From positions 1 through 40,041 of IMG/VR virus record IMGVR_UViG_3300020438_000094: a DNA stretch of 40,041 nt; one strand, written 5' to 3'. The notes under the pieces are model-generated. The model worked only from the letters and a program-made list of their open reading frames with translations. It searched no databases and had not been told where the DNA came from. This document shows, one piece after another, positions 1 to 11,400 of this stretch (its first letter is position 1; each line of letters opens with the position of its first letter). Source of the stretch: a virus. The translations under genes were made by a program, and so were the position numbers.

Positions 1-43
1 ATGCTGAAAAAATCCTAAATTGATCAGTTAATAGAGCTGCCAT
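1..43 (-). CDS. Start of next tail/fibre gene (partial)
   Basis: Only the first 14 codons are inside the window, reading MAALLTDQFRIFSA, and the frame is open to the left edge. An N-terminus of this kind (MAAL.TDQFRIF) is familiar to me from cyanophage structural proteins encoded after the baseplate genes, but that is memory, not a search. An AGGA sequence sits just before the ATG and a CATAAATA late-promoter candidate lies 26 nt further upstream, which supports this as a true start. The position after three large virion genes suggests another tail or fibre component. The product cannot be assigned from 14 residues. Confidence 0.6.
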   Translation of the reverse strand, partial: MAALLTDQFRIFSA

Positions 44-69
44 TTCCTAGTGACTATTGTCCTCTTGTT

Positions 70-77
70 TATTTATG
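70..77 (-). promoter_or_regulatory. Candidate T4-type late promoter (CATAAATA)
   Basis: The minus strand reads CATAAATA, one base from the T4 late promoter TATAAATA. It overlaps nothing but the end of the 1,382-aa gene's downstream spacer and lies 26 nt before the ATG at 43. The same octamer occurs before the 408-aa gene. In T4 such sites are read by host RNA polymerase with the gp55 sigma factor and gp33/gp45; that this holds here is inference. Confidence 0.5.
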
Positions 78-78
78 C

Positions 79-3000
79 CTATTTGGAACGAACTATTGTT
101 GAATACTCAATTCGCTTGATTCTATATGTTGCTCCGCCATTACCAACTGCATTTTCTCCACCCAAAATTGCCTGTGCTTTAGCATTTGCACCAGTGGTAT
201 CTCCAGCAGCATTATTAAATGTTACTGTAGGATGAAGATCATAAAAACTATCTACACTCTGAATTATTCCATATCCACCATTAGTAATAGTAATAGATGA
301 AATTTGATCTCCTGCAGATGACATAACACAAGTACCAGTTGATGTAATATCTCCTGAATCTTCAACAACCAATGTTGGTGGTGCAGTATAGTTAATACCT
401 GGGTCTTGAATAACAAAATCAATTACTGTAGAATTATATGAAAACTCATATAGTAATCCATTAACACCCTTACTAACGTCTCCAGTATTATATGGAACAA
501 TATCTTTTAACTGTAATATTGTATTTACTGGATCCCAAGAAACAACTGTTCCTCTAACACCAGAGACAGAACCAGTAACAATTTCATTAACACCAAATGA
601 TAGATTATTTGAATTAGAAGGATCTAAATACAAATTAATTATTGCCTGATGTTCAACACCATCTGTAAGTGTTCCTGCGGAACTAATAGTTGCATACTTG
701 AATGGAATATCTGCGTCTTTAATTTGGTCACCAACTTGGAATAGAGTTGTATTCTGACCACCAAGGGTTTCTTCAATACCATATAACGAATTAAAAATAC
801 CACCATCAAGACTAATCTGATTTTCAAAAGTCGTACCAGTATTAACCAAATCAATAATACCATCACCAGCACCATCTAGTTCATCATCATCTTCAAACTT
901 TTTATCTATCATAAGACCAATAGGAACTGTTAAAGTAACAATACCTGGTCCTCCAAGGTCATCTAATAGAACGTGAGGATTAAATCCACCAGCAGCACTA
1001 CTAGCAATACCAGCATCAAATTGTACAATAGCGTCTTCAGTAGAAGGTCTACCACCATCAATGAATGCTAATTCATCAACCTCGAATGTAACTAATAATT
1101 CTCTTGTAGATGGATCAAAATCGTAAACCTTAGCAACCTTATTAGCTGAGTTCTCAACCTTTCTTATAACTCTATCACCAACATTAAATCTATAATTTGA
1201 TGTGCCATCTGGATTATTCTGACCATTATCAAGAATAACTCTTTGATCATAATTAAAGTTAAGACCTCTAGTTAATCCTGAGAATTTACCAGGAGCTTTA
1301 TTTGTATATGCTATAGTTTCTTTATTAAGAATAACTTCACCAGAACCAGGATATGCATCTGTAGAATCAACATATATTGTTGTGTCTGCTGCAGCAACAT
1401 CCTTAACAAGACCTGTAAGATAATTTGCACCTGAATTATATGCCTGTCTAGCACTAGTTTTACGTTTGAGGTTAACTAATTTAGTAAAGATAATTGATGG
1501 TGGATTAATATATCCAGCACCAGGATCTGTTACATTAATAGCACTAATACTTCCCTGATCTATAACAGCCTCTGCTTTTGCTCCTATACCTCCACCACCA
1601 GTAATTAAAATGTATGGAGGTTCTTCATAGTACTCACCAGCATCAACAATAGAAATGTTTTTAATTTTTCCTAAAGTATCAATAGATGCAGCACCTTGAG
1701 CACCCTGTCCACCACCACCTTCAAATATAAGAGTTGGAGGAGTTGCATATTCTCTACCACCACTAATTAACGAAAGACCAGTAACTGTTTGTACAATAGG
1801 TGTACCTGTAGCACCAGTACCTTCTCCACCTAATACTCTTGCAGTTGCAGCACCAAAATAGTTATCACCCATTTTGGTCATTGTGATATAATCAATTGTT
1901 CCAGGATTAGTTGTACTTAAGATAATTTCACCTTCTGCACCACTTGGAAAATTAGATTCTTGAGTTGGTAATAGGTCTCCTTCAAATACAGCATTACCAT
2001 AAAATCTTTGTCCAATAGCATATGGATAAGATGGATTACCTGAACCATCTTCTGTTAAAAAGTATGCATATGTTCCATTTGGATATTCAGGAGTAACAGC
2101 AAATTTACCATTATATTCATCAAGAGTACCTTGATTATCCCAAATATTATCCTCAATTAAATCACCCATTACATAACCATCATTAACAGTTCTTATTCCT
2201 ATTCCAGAAGAAGTATATCCAAAAAGATATAATGCTTGAGGTGCATCTACAGGAACTGTAAATCTAAACTCTCTTGTACTAGCAGCATTAAATCCAGAAT
2301 TATATGCAGCATAACTTACTTCAGAACCATCTAACCAATAACTAACACCTACTCCACTATACAAATAAGTTGAATCTTGAGGGGTGCTAGATACATGCCA
2401 ACCATCATCCGATGCAGATAATAATATTTGATTATTAATATTACTTGCATCATTTTGTTGGAAGATATATGTACTACCTCTCAAAAAGTTTATGAATGAT
2501 AATTGAGAACCATCAAAATTGTATCCCTGACCACCAACAACAGTTACTGCATAAGTTGTAGTAGAAGGTGTATTAACCTGTGGTCTTGCACCAGCTATTT
2601 CAGACCCTGTTCTTAATCTATATCCAGATGTCTGCCTCACAACAGTACCACTAGCATCATATCCCCAAGGTCCGTAAATAGGATATCCATCAAAAGACAT
2701 ACCCAATATCTTAGAATGTCCATCAGAATGTTTTGAATAATCAGGACCAGCAAAATAATCAGTAATATAATAATCGTTAGTTGGTGTATGTGCTTCAACT
2801 GTAGGATCTAGAATCATATATCCTTCATGACCTTCATGACCAGACATATATCTATGATTCTTACAATAATAGTAAATACGATTAGTTTCATCCTCATTCA
2901 TTATGAATAGAGGTTGCAACTCATTCTCATAGTCTGTAGATGCTGCTGCACTTGCACCTGTACTATTATAATAAAGAGTACCACCATTTAACAATCCATC

Positions 3001-4227
3001 TCTTGTAGTACTGAATTGCATTGGGTGGCCATCTGTATGATGAGACCCAGGTGAATTAGTAAGGTCTGATTGATCCCATTTAATTAAATAATTTCTCTGT
3101 ACTTTAATATCTTCAGGAGCAAAGTAATATTGACCTGGAACAAATGCACCAAATTCTGAAGCATCATCTCCAAAATCAATATAGAAAATACCATTAGGAA
3201 AATATGTTACTGGTTCTGCAATTCTAAAACTAAATCCAGTAGAACCTAAAAGAACATCATCTTCTGTAAATGTATTTTTAAGATCTCTAAGATAGATATG
3301 TGTTATCTGACCTAAACCATTCTTTACAATCTTAGCAATTTCTCCTCTACCATTACCACCAATCTCATCAACTGTTCTTCCTATTTCAACGTCACCTAAA
3401 ACTTGATCAACATTCTCAACTTGAAACATTACATTATCAAATTCTACTTTAATTTTCCAAGTAAATACCTGTTGTTTACCCCAATCAAATACACCATTCT
3501 TTAATGCAAATTCCCCAATAAGTTTACTTGATTGATAATAGTATTGGTTTCCATCAACTACTGAATCATAAGCACTATTACTTTTAATATGTGTATGTTG
3601 TACCGTATCAATAGTAAACCCTGGAGGTGGATTTCCATCTGGTCCCCATTCTGGTGTATGTAAGAATGCTCCATTGGCCATTATACCAATGGTTGTATCT
3701 GGATTGATCTCTCTAGTCATCGAATCAGGTACATCCTTACCTCCTCTATAGATGTACTCTTGACTATAATTTCTATCAATTAAATAATCTTGACCACCTG
3801 GTTGCCTTTCCTGATCTATTATAGTTGGCTTAGGACTATTATCAGAGGTTAAAGTAAGTCTATCAGAGTTAGTAGCAAAAGAACCTATAGTAGGAGAATT
3901 TGGATGAGACTGCCAAATTTTATTAATGTCAAATGATGTAACTACATTAGGAGTATCTTGAGATGGAATAATCTGCAATCTTAAAGGATCGTATCCTTTA
4001 CCTCTCTCTAAAACTCTAACGTGTATAATTTTACCAGAGTCATCATCAATAATAGGATACAGTAATGCTGCCTGGTCAGGTGTACCACAACCAGTAATAG
4101 TTAACCGTGGAGGATCTGCTTGAGAATATGAATCTCCTCCGTCAACTACTCTTACTGCACGAACTCCAAAAACTTCATCAAAAATAGGTTCAATTACAGC
4201 ACCACTACCAGGAACAGTTCTTGCCAT
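79..4227 (-). CDS. YHYH/cupredoxin virion structural protein, 1382 aa
   Basis: Probable tail or baseplate-periphery protein. The order seen is: GxGY-type repeats at residues ~20-85 (GKGYDPL); a mixed region; a cupredoxin-like domain at ~345-475 with H401, C455, H458 and M461; a YHYH-type domain starting at ~490 (SFDGYPIYGPWGYD) and resuming at ~700-745 (DEYNGKFAVTPEYPNGTYAY), interrupted by a second, degenerate cupredoxin-like insert; a block of GxGY repeats at ~775-915; a segment at ~925-1020 of the kind ending FSGLTRG; and two more GxGY units near the C-terminus. Translation starts 6 nt after the 408-aa gene stops. It is far longer than T4 gp8, gp9 or gp10 and I cannot equate it with one of them. 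Structural role is well supported by context and repeats; the exact position in the virion is unknown. Confidence 0.85.
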   Translation of the reverse strand: MARTVPGSGAVIEPIFDEVFGVRAVRVVDGGDSYSQADPPRLTITGCGTPDQAALLYPIIDDDSGKIIHVRVLERGKGYDPLRLQIIPSQDTPNVVTSFDINKIWQSHPNSPTIGSFATNSDRLTLTSDNSPKPTIIDQERQPGGQDYLIDRNYSQEYIYRGGKDVPDSMTREINPDTTIGIMANGAFLHTPEWGPDGNPPPGFTIDTVQHTHIKSNSAYDSVVDGNQYYYQSSKLIGEFALKNGVFDWGKQQVFTWKIKVEFDNVMFQVENVDQVLGDVEIGRTVDEIGGNGRGEIAKIVKNGLGQITHIYLRDLKNTFTEDDVLLGSTGFSFRIAEPVTYFPNGIFYIDFGDDASEFGAFVPGQYYFAPEDIKVQRNYLIKWDQSDLTNSPGSHHTDGHPMQFSTTRDGLLNGGTLYYNSTGASAAASTDYENELQPLFIMNEDETNRIYYYCKNHRYMSGHEGHEGYMILDPTVEAHTPTNDYYITDYFAGPDYSKHSDGHSKILGMSFDGYPIYGPWGYDASGTVVRQTSGYRLRTGSEIAGARPQVNTPSTTTYAVTVVGGQGYNFDGSQLSFINFLRGSTYIFQQNDASNINNQILLSASDDGWHVSSTPQDSTYLYSGVGVSYWLDGSEVSYAAYNSGFNAASTREFRFTVPVDAPQALYLFGYTSSGIGIRTVNDGYVMGDLIEDNIWDNQGTLDEYNGKFAVTPEYPNGTYAYFLTEDGSGNPSYPYAIGQRFYGNAVFEGDLLPTQESNFPSGAEGEIILSTTNPGTIDYITMTKMGDNYFGAATARVLGGEGTGATGTPIVQTVTGLSLISGGREYATPPTLIFEGGGGQGAQGAASIDTLGKIKNISIVDAGEYYEEPPYILITGGGGIGAKAEAVIDQGSISAINVTDPGAGYINPPSIIFTKLVNLKRKTSARQAYNSGANYLTGLVKDVAAADTTIYVDSTDAYPGSGEVILNKETIAYTNKAPGKFSGLTRGLNFNYDQRVILDNGQNNPDGTSNYRFNVGDRVIRKVENSANKVAKVYDFDPSTRELLVTFEVDELAFIDGGRPSTEDAIVQFDAGIASSAAGGFNPHVLLDDLGGPGIVTLTVPIGLMIDKKFEDDDELDGAGDGIIDLVNTGTTFENQISLDGGIFNSLYGIEETLGGQNTTLFQVGDQIKDADIPFKYATISSAGTLTDGVEHQAIINLYLDPSNSNNLSFGVNEIVTGSVSGVRGTVVSWDPVNTILQLKDIVPYNTGDVSKGVNGLLYEFSYNSTVIDFVIQDPGINYTAPPTLVVEDSGDITSTGTCVMSSAGDQISSITITNGGYGIIQSVDSFYDLHPTVTFNNAAGDTTGANAKAQAILGGENAVGNGGATYRIKRIEYSTIVRSK
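1948..2775 (-). other. YHYH domain split by a cupredoxin-like insert
   Basis: Residues ~485-760 of the 1,382-aa protein. The first half carries HSKILGMSFDGYPIYGPWG and ends near GYRLRTG (~540). The second half resumes at about residue 700 with DEYNGKFAVTPEYPNGTYAY and PYAIG. Between them, residues ~550-690 resemble a cupredoxin (start FLRGSTYIFQQ, end FRFTVPVDAPQALYLFGY), but the His and Cys ligand positions hold other residues (NQILLS; LFGYTSS), so it should not bind copper. The same YHYH order without the insert is present in the giant protein at 25180-25570. Confidence 0.6.
2803..3195 (-). other. Cupredoxin-like domain with type-1 copper ligands
   Basis: Residues ~345-475 of the 1,382-aa protein. 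The segment HPMQF supplies H401, and YYYCKNHRYMSG supplies C455, H458 and M461. The C-x2-H-x2-M spacing is that of amicyanin, and 54 residues between the first His and the Cys fits a cupredoxin loop. Two more His residues (464 and 467) follow directly and might form another metal site. Copper binding is inferred from the ligand set, not shown. Confidence 0.6.
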
Positions 4228-4233
4228 ATTTTA

Positions 4234-5460
4234 TTAACCGATTACGTTGATTGTGCCATTCATGGCAGCGTGTAATGTACACTGATAATATAAAGTATTA
4301 GGTGCATCCATAGGGATTGTCCAGTAAAGAACAGCAGTTCCACTACCAGTCTGTCCATCTGTATATGGAGTACCACTTAATCCTTGACTACTCTGTATTC
4401 TGAATGGATGTGCAGATGCTTGAATAGTATTATCAAAAGCATATGTAAACCCTCTCATAACATAAAGAGTTGGGTCTGCAGTTGCAGTAGCAAATCCAGG
4501 TCCAGCAATAGTATAATCACTAGAACCACTAGCATTCACTTCCCACCATGTAAGAGGACTTCTTGTAGGAACCCAAGTAGTTCCATTATAAAATAACGAA
4601 TCTCCCTGAACTAAAGAACCAACATCAGTATCAGTTAAAGCACCAAATGTTGTAGTAAGAGTTCCAGAAAAATCTATTGTTAAAGTATCATTAACAACTG
4701 TTGTAGTGATGTTTGAACCACCAGCAATAGTTAATGTGTCTGTCTGACTATTTGCTGTTGTAGTACCAGTATCACCAGCAACAGTAGCAAATAGATCAAT
4801 TGAACTGACTCCAGCAGCATCATCACCTGGCTTCCATTTAGCAGCAGTGGAATCCCATTTAAGAACTTGATTATTTGTAGGAGCAACAGTAGTTGTATCA
4901 ACGTCTGCTAACAAATCAACACTAGAGTACTGTGTCGCTATTTTTGCTCTAACATCACCAACACCACCAGTAGCTATATTAATATTTACATATGGATTAT
5001 CATCACCATCTACAGTAAAGAAAAATCCACCATAAGATGCTGCAGCAGGTGCAGAACCTAATGATGTAAATTCATTCTTATATCCTACTTGGGTTGGAAA
5101 ATCAACAATTCCAGTCGCACCATCAAAAGTACTAGTAATACCACCATTAGATATAGTAACATCACCTGTTCCATTGGGAGCAATAGCAATGTTTCCATTA
5201 GATGAGGATATGATAGAATTTCCATTTACATCCAGTGCTGCTGTTAATGTTGTTAAATCAGACGGTAAAAATGAAGACCCATTATAGCGTAAGACTTGTC
5301 CAACAGCAGGGTTTGTGACACTAAGCTGTATGTTAGTACCATTACCTATTGCAGAATATACTTCATTAAAATTGTCGTTTATCTTGTCACCACCACCACG
5401 CAGGGTATCCCCTGTGTTGTCATTAGCTACCGTACCAAGATTTAGTGATTGCTTAGCCAT
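4234..5460 (-). CDS. Fibre-like virion protein with C-terminal cupredoxin domain
   Basis: 408 aa. The N-terminus, MAKQSLNLGTVANDNTGDTL followed by INDNFNEVY at ~28-36, is a short module I recall from cyanophage tail proteins. Residues ~90-110 hold a fibre-type repeat (GNIAIAPNGTGDVTI). The middle is Thr/Ser/Asp-rich and low in charge, as in beta-structured fibres. The last ~100 residues form a cupredoxin-like domain with HPFRI (H351) and YYQCTLHAAMNG (C394, H397, M400). The gene starts 22 nt after the giant gene ends and a CATAAATA sits 19 nt before its ATG; no strong Shine-Dalgarno is visible. It occupies the place of T4 gene 8, but I see no gp8 similarity. Best read as a small fibre or adaptor protein of the tail. 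Confidence 0.8.
   Translation of the reverse strand: MAKQSLNLGTVANDNTGDTLRGGGDKINDNFNEVYSAIGNGTNIQLSVTNPAVGQVLRYNGSSFLPSDLTTLTAALDVNGNSIISSSNGNIAIAPNGTGDVTISNGGITSTFDGATGIVDFPTQVGYKNEFTSLGSAPAAASYGGFFFTVDGDDNPYVNINIATGGVGDVRAKIATQYSSVDLLADVDTTTVAPTNNQVLKWDSTAAKWKPGDDAAGVSSIDLFATVAGDTGTTTANSQTDTLTIAGGSNITTTVVNDTLTIDFSGTLTTTFGALTDTDVGSLVQGDSLFYNGTTWVPTRSPLTWWEVNASGSSDYTIAGPGFATATADPTLYVMRGFTYAFDNTIQASAHPFRIQSSQGLSGTPYTDGQTGSGTAVLYWTIPMDAPNTLYYQCTLHAAMNGTINVIG
4237..4560 (-). other. C-terminal cupredoxin domain with type-1 copper ligands
   Basis: Residues ~301-408 of the 408-aa protein. H351 (HPFRI), C394, H397 and M400 (C-x2-H-x2-M) form a full type-1 copper set, with 43 residues between the first His and the Cys. 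The last strand reads MNGTINVIG, as expected after the Met ligand. The C394, H397 and M400 codons were checked directly on the DNA. Confidence 0.65.
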
Positions 5461-5479
5461 TTATCGCTACATTTTTAGT

Positions 5480-5487
5480 TATTTATG
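5480..5487 (-). promoter_or_regulatory. Candidate T4-type late promoter (CATAAATA)
   Basis: CATAAATA on the minus strand spans the stop codon of the 8,114-aa gene and lies 19 nt before the ATG of the 408-aa gene. It would let the fibre genes be transcribed without reading through 24 kb. Identical octamer to the one at 70-77. Confidence 0.5.
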
Positions 5488-8400
5488 TTAGTATCTCTGG
5501 GTCTATCAACTCTTCTCCATATTGACTTAAGTCAGGAGCAGTCCAATCATCAGGTACACTTGTTTCAACCTCGATATTAGGAGTTTGATATCCAGTACCA
5601 GCGTTGTTAATAACGACTCCACCGATTCCAACTAGTGCGTTGATGTCACCATCAAAACCTGATATAGAATCAACTCTAACATTTGGTCTAGTTGTATATC
5701 CAGAACCACCAGCAGTAACCTGAACACTCTGAATAAACCCTGAAGTTAAATTTGCAGTTGCTTTAGCATTTTTACCAAAGACTGACCCAAGATAGTCGAA
5801 AGTAATTAGAGAGTTAGAAGACTCAATAACAGCAACTTCTCTGTCTGCAGTCTCACCTTGAATATCAATAAAGTCACCAGGTTCGATAGGTGGAATAACT
5901 TCAGCAGCGTCAACGTCTGCCTCAGAACCAACATAAGAGAATCCAACGAATGTTGAACCTACACGTGGAATTTCAGAGAAGATAATACGTGAACCAACCA
6001 ATTCAAAACCAACACCTGGTTCCTGAATAACACCGTTAAGCGAAACAATGATATTATTTTCTGGTCTAATGGTTGTAGACTGAACACCATCTGTAAGTGT
6101 TAGTGAGTAGAATACATCATTACGTTTAAGGTTGAATGACTGACGTAAGGAGTCGAACTCAAAGGATATATCATCCAATTGTCTCAACTTACCTACGTAG
6201 AATCCTGTGAAAGATGCACCTAGTTCTGGTGGTTCTGTAAACTGAATAGAATCAGAGAACGCTGTATATGCGTTAGAAGCACCTGGAGGTTGTAGAATAC
6301 CATTAACGAATACGAGAAGATGCCCAGCTGGATCTGGTAGGTACTGAGTACCATTACCAATAGTAAGTTTGAATGTGTCTTGAACACCATCAAATCCCTT
6401 GAACGCTCTCTTAACACGTGCGAGAAGATCAACTTGTGTAACTATAATTGCCTTATAATTATCAGCACTTAATATTGAATCCTTAGTATTAAATGAACCT
6501 TTAATGTCACTAAGATATATTCTCTTATTAACACCACTAGGACGTATATCCTGAACTAAGGCGGAACCAGCACCAGGAGTTACTACTCTTGTAGTTACAG
6601 TTGCGTAACCAACTGGGAAGTTATTTCCTATACCGTAGTCACCTACAAGGTCTCCATTTGTAATGGTTCCTTGGAAATCAGCAATATAAATGAAACTATT
6701 ATCTAAATCAATTTCAGATATTATTGCATATGTGTTAAAGTCTTGAATTCCACCAACAACCTTATACAATCTATTTCCAACTGCAAACTCTTGTAATCCA
6801 CTAACAATAGAAATACCAAGTCTTACATATCCCTTTGATGAAATTCTATCACCAACTGAAAGATCAAATCCATCAAATTTATTTACCTCAATATACTTCC
6901 TAGAAGTTTCTGGATAAACAACAGATGTTGTTTCAAATGATCCATTTAATGTCTCAGTATCAACTGTTAATGTACCACCAGTATTATCAAGAACTGCTGC
7001 CTCTGTGCGTAAGAATGATGTTGGAGTAGCAGTAGCACCACTTGTGTATGCCTTGAATGGAACAGAAGCATCAAATGTACCTTTAAGGTCTATAATTTGA
7101 ATACGATCTTCTATAGCACTAATAGTTGCAGTTGGTGTAGGATTCCTATCTTGTTCTTCAAGAACATCACCGACTGCCCAAGTTCCACCTGTAACAAGGA
7201 CATCCAAGTATCTAAAGTTTTCATCTTCCCAGAAACCATATATCGTAGCAGTTACACTTGCGTCACCTTGTTTCTTAATGACAGCATTCATAAAGAATGG
7301 TCCGTCTACGATAACAGCATCAAATCTAAATCTCTTAAAGATTTGAACTATCTTACCTTCATTAACCATTACATCTTCTAATTCCGCATATGCACCACTA
7401 TTAAGTCCATATAAGTAATCAGAATCATTTAATCCACCACCTAAACCAACTGGTAAGCTTCTATTTCCATAAGTGTAAGTTGGAATTCTAACTCCATTAT
7501 TAACAGTGATGTTTGTATAATAAGTATCAAGTCCTAATTGACCATTAATTATGCTTAGATTTTCACGAATACATCTAGTAACCGCTTTATCATTATAGTA
7601 TGCAGAAGACTCAGTACTAAAATACTTAAGGTAACTAGAAGCTGGTGCAGGACTTGTAAGTGTGTTACTTATTGCTTCACTTGTATATTGTTCTAATGCA
7701 CTTAGAGCATAAGCCTTAACGTTATACTCTGTATCTGCATAGAATACCTCACCAAGTACAGAAGTATAAGGATCAATACCACCCTTAGAAAGTTTAGCAC
7801 CCCACATATAAATTCCACTTGAACCATCTCCAGTATAAGCAAGAGCATTATTTTCATTGTACATTAAGAATAATGCTCTTAACTCAGCAAATCCAAATGA
7901 TATTGTTGTTGTAATAAACGCTCTATACCACCCATTACCATAAGGAACTGAACCGTATGCAACTGGAATAATACCACCTTGAGGTTGGAATAACGTTCCA
8001 GCTCCACCAGTGGAAAGATCTAAATCAAAGAATATATCTTGTTGTCCAACTGTACCAGAATCCATAACAAGTCCAAAACGAACTTTAGAATATTCATCCG
8101 CTTTAAAGAATACAGAGAACGTATAAGTCTGATTATCATCTTCACTTGCTGCACCACCTTCATCAAATGTGTTGGTAGTATCAGAGAAATCTATAACACC
8201 TTCATCCCATGTATCGTATGAGGTTAAACTATAATTTCTATAAGTGTAGTGATAGTTAGTATTTGTATACCCAATTAATTTCTCTGCAGTTTGTGTACCA
8301 TCTGGTGATACTGCAAAGTCATCGCTAATAACAATATAAGCAGGAACCCAATTTATTCTAATTGCTTCTGGATTTGTCCATAAATTAGGACTAGAAATCT

Positions 8401-11400
8401 GTCCAGAAATATTAGATGTAATATTTTTAGCAAAATCAATAGTTCTTACATTAGCAGGTTTGTTAAACCAAGGATATGGATATCCAACTCCACCAATAGA
8501 AACATCAGCTTCAGCACCAGAACGAGTTCCAGTTAACTTATCATTACCTTCCCAAGGTGTGCCATACCATTTACCAACAACTAAGAATTTGGTATCAGAT
8601 TGGAATTCAAGAACTACAGCAGAACCATTACTTCCTTGAGAGGTTATGAGTTCACCAACTTCAAAGTTCTTATCAAGATTTTCAATAACAATATTATGTG
8701 CAACTGCAGTATCAGTAATATCTGTTGTAATAAGATCATGTGCTAGATTAGTTACAATAGTATCAAGCCAAGTATCATATAACCAAATACCAGGACCAAA
8801 CTGTGAATTAACTAGAGTTGTAATTTCTTCTTTATAATATCCTCTATTGAAAATTAAGTTCTTAGCAGCACCTCTCATTGCCAACTTACCAGGAGCAAGC
8901 ATATTAAGAGCAATGTCAACCAATTCCTTAAATCTAGTGACTACTGAAGCCATATCAACTGGTGTTAATGCATCTCTATATGCAGTCTCAGTTGCATAAT
9001 TGTAGTTATAGGAAGGTGATACTTCTTGTGAATTTAAATCATATAATCTATTCTGAAGTGCATGTTCACCCATCCACTTCATTTGCTCTATAGCAAATAC
9101 TGTTGCTGTTAATTCATCTTCAACATAATTAATTTGTACTGTAGTAGATAGATAATTCTCCATCGCTGCAATTACACTATTAGATCCACCTGTTTGTAAG
9201 TCGGAAATTATAGCAATCATTATCAATTTAATATCACGTTGACAAGTAGTTTCACCACCTGGTTCTGGATACATGAACGCTTTGTAAGTAGTTCCACCTT
9301 CAATTAATTGGAATGTATACTCATTAGTTACTAATGAAGTAATTTCTTGAGCAATACCCTTTCTATTGAAATATAATCTATCAGCAGCAATCTCATAATC
9401 TGGATGTGTTGGTGCAATAATGTCATTAGCAATTTCAACCAAACTATCAATTGCTTCCTGAACATCAACACAATCACCAGGAGCAGTTATTCCATTAGGA
9501 GTTGCACTAACAAATGCATGTGCAGCAGTGTTACTAATAGGATAATTTGGTTCCTTATTAACATTAACTGTAACTGTTGTTCCAGTTACTGAAAGAATCT
9601 CAAGGTTCTTACCACTTGCATAGTCAGCACCAGTATCAGTTCCTGCAACACCAGAAGAACGTGGATATGTACCATTCGCAACACCTGAACCAGGATTACA
9701 AGAGAATGTTAATGAACCATCTGCTATCTGAATATATCTTCCAACAATAAGTGAGTGAGAACCAATTGTGATTTCTAAATCACCTGTAGTTGGACTGTAT
9801 ACTGCTCCAGTTGCAGTGAATTGAGTTGCGGTTGATTGTGTAATACCCCAATCACCAACAATAATCTTATCAGTATTATCTGAAGTTAAATCACCAGTAA
9901 TTGCTTGCTTCATATAATGGGCAAGACGTAAATGAGCATACACAGATTGGAATAATTGTAATCTAATATGCAACAATATGTCATTTGCACCAAGATATCT
10001 CTTAGCAACATTTACAGTATGGAAATTACCACCATCTCTAAGGTCTTTAATAAATTCGCTAAGAATTAATGCTAAGTCAGTCTTACACTGTAAAGTACCA
10101 TTTCCACTACCATCAGTATTTCTAGGCATCTCCAAAGCAAGATCTGGATATAGAGTAAGCATATCGTTAGATGCTTTATCTACAATAGGACCAGCATTTG
10201 CTTCGACTAAATCAGCAGCATCTTGGAATCTATACTTAGATGAAGCACCAATTTGATTTGCATATATCAAATCATTAACAGAATCATGTAATGAAATTGG
10301 GAAGGTTTCTTCTAGGTATGAATATACACGTCCACCAAGGAATGCATTATCAGGATCAGGAGTTAATCTTGATACACTACCCAAATGATCTATAGGAGAA
10401 GCAGAATTAGCACCTTCTAAAGTATCTGTAACAATATCAACTAAATTATCAACAGTTGTTTGAACATCTATACAATCATCTACTGAGTAATCCATAACGG
10501 TAACAGAATCAGATTTTGCAGAAACAAACTTATGCTTAGTTAAAACTTTCTGAACAGCACCTGGATCTATACTACTAAATGTATGAGAACTTGCTGGACT
10601 GTATAAAACATTATTGCTACTTGCGTTACCAGTAAATGTATGTGCATGATCACCACCAGTTAAAACTACTGCTCTAACAATACAGTTAGTAGCATAAGAT
10701 TTTCCAGGTACGAATGTATGTGTAGTAACATTAGTAGAAGGTGTTACTTCTAAAACCTGTACTTGGAAAGTATATGTTGTTAATCCTGTAGATAGAACTT
10801 TCAACCACTTACCAGAAGCAGGGTCAGTTTCACGTGGATATGTATGCTCAGTTGCATTACCATCTTTAGTACATGTAAAGGTTAGAGAATTATCTTCAAA
10901 TTTAATATATTCACCTGCATCCATATTATGAACAACAGATGTATATACAGTCATTATACCTGTCCAACCACTATATGTTATTTGTGTTGGAGTATATTTC
11001 TGATAAGCAGTATAGAATGCATGAGGTGTTGTATTACTAATAGCACCGTTAGATATATTAACAGTAATAGAAGTTGATGTTGTTGCAGTAATTGGATGTG
11101 CTTTATTGTATCCCCAATCACTTGTACGAGGATAATAGTGAATAGTACTACCACCATCTTGACCACAAATAAATCCAAATGATTGCTTGGCAATCTTAAT
11201 ACTATCACCAATATCTAAATCATGAGCACCAATATCAATTATTAAGTCACCAGTATTAGGATCAAATGCAGTTTGAGAACCAGCAGCCATTGAAGGATTG
11301 TATCCCTTAATAGGAGACTTACCAACATTAACTTCAATCATTCCATTCTGTGCTCTGATTCCACCACTTACAGATTTTACAAAAGCATGAGTAGAAGTAT

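Noticed and set aside
44-78. Terminator after the 1,382-aa gene
   Set aside because: No hairpin followed by a U-run is visible in the spacer; read-through plus a late promoter fits better.
50-235. 61-codon plus-strand frame near the left edge
   Set aside because: It overlaps the end of the 1,382-aa gene and the next gene's leader, and its hydrophobic content comes from antisense of Gly/Ala/Asn codons.
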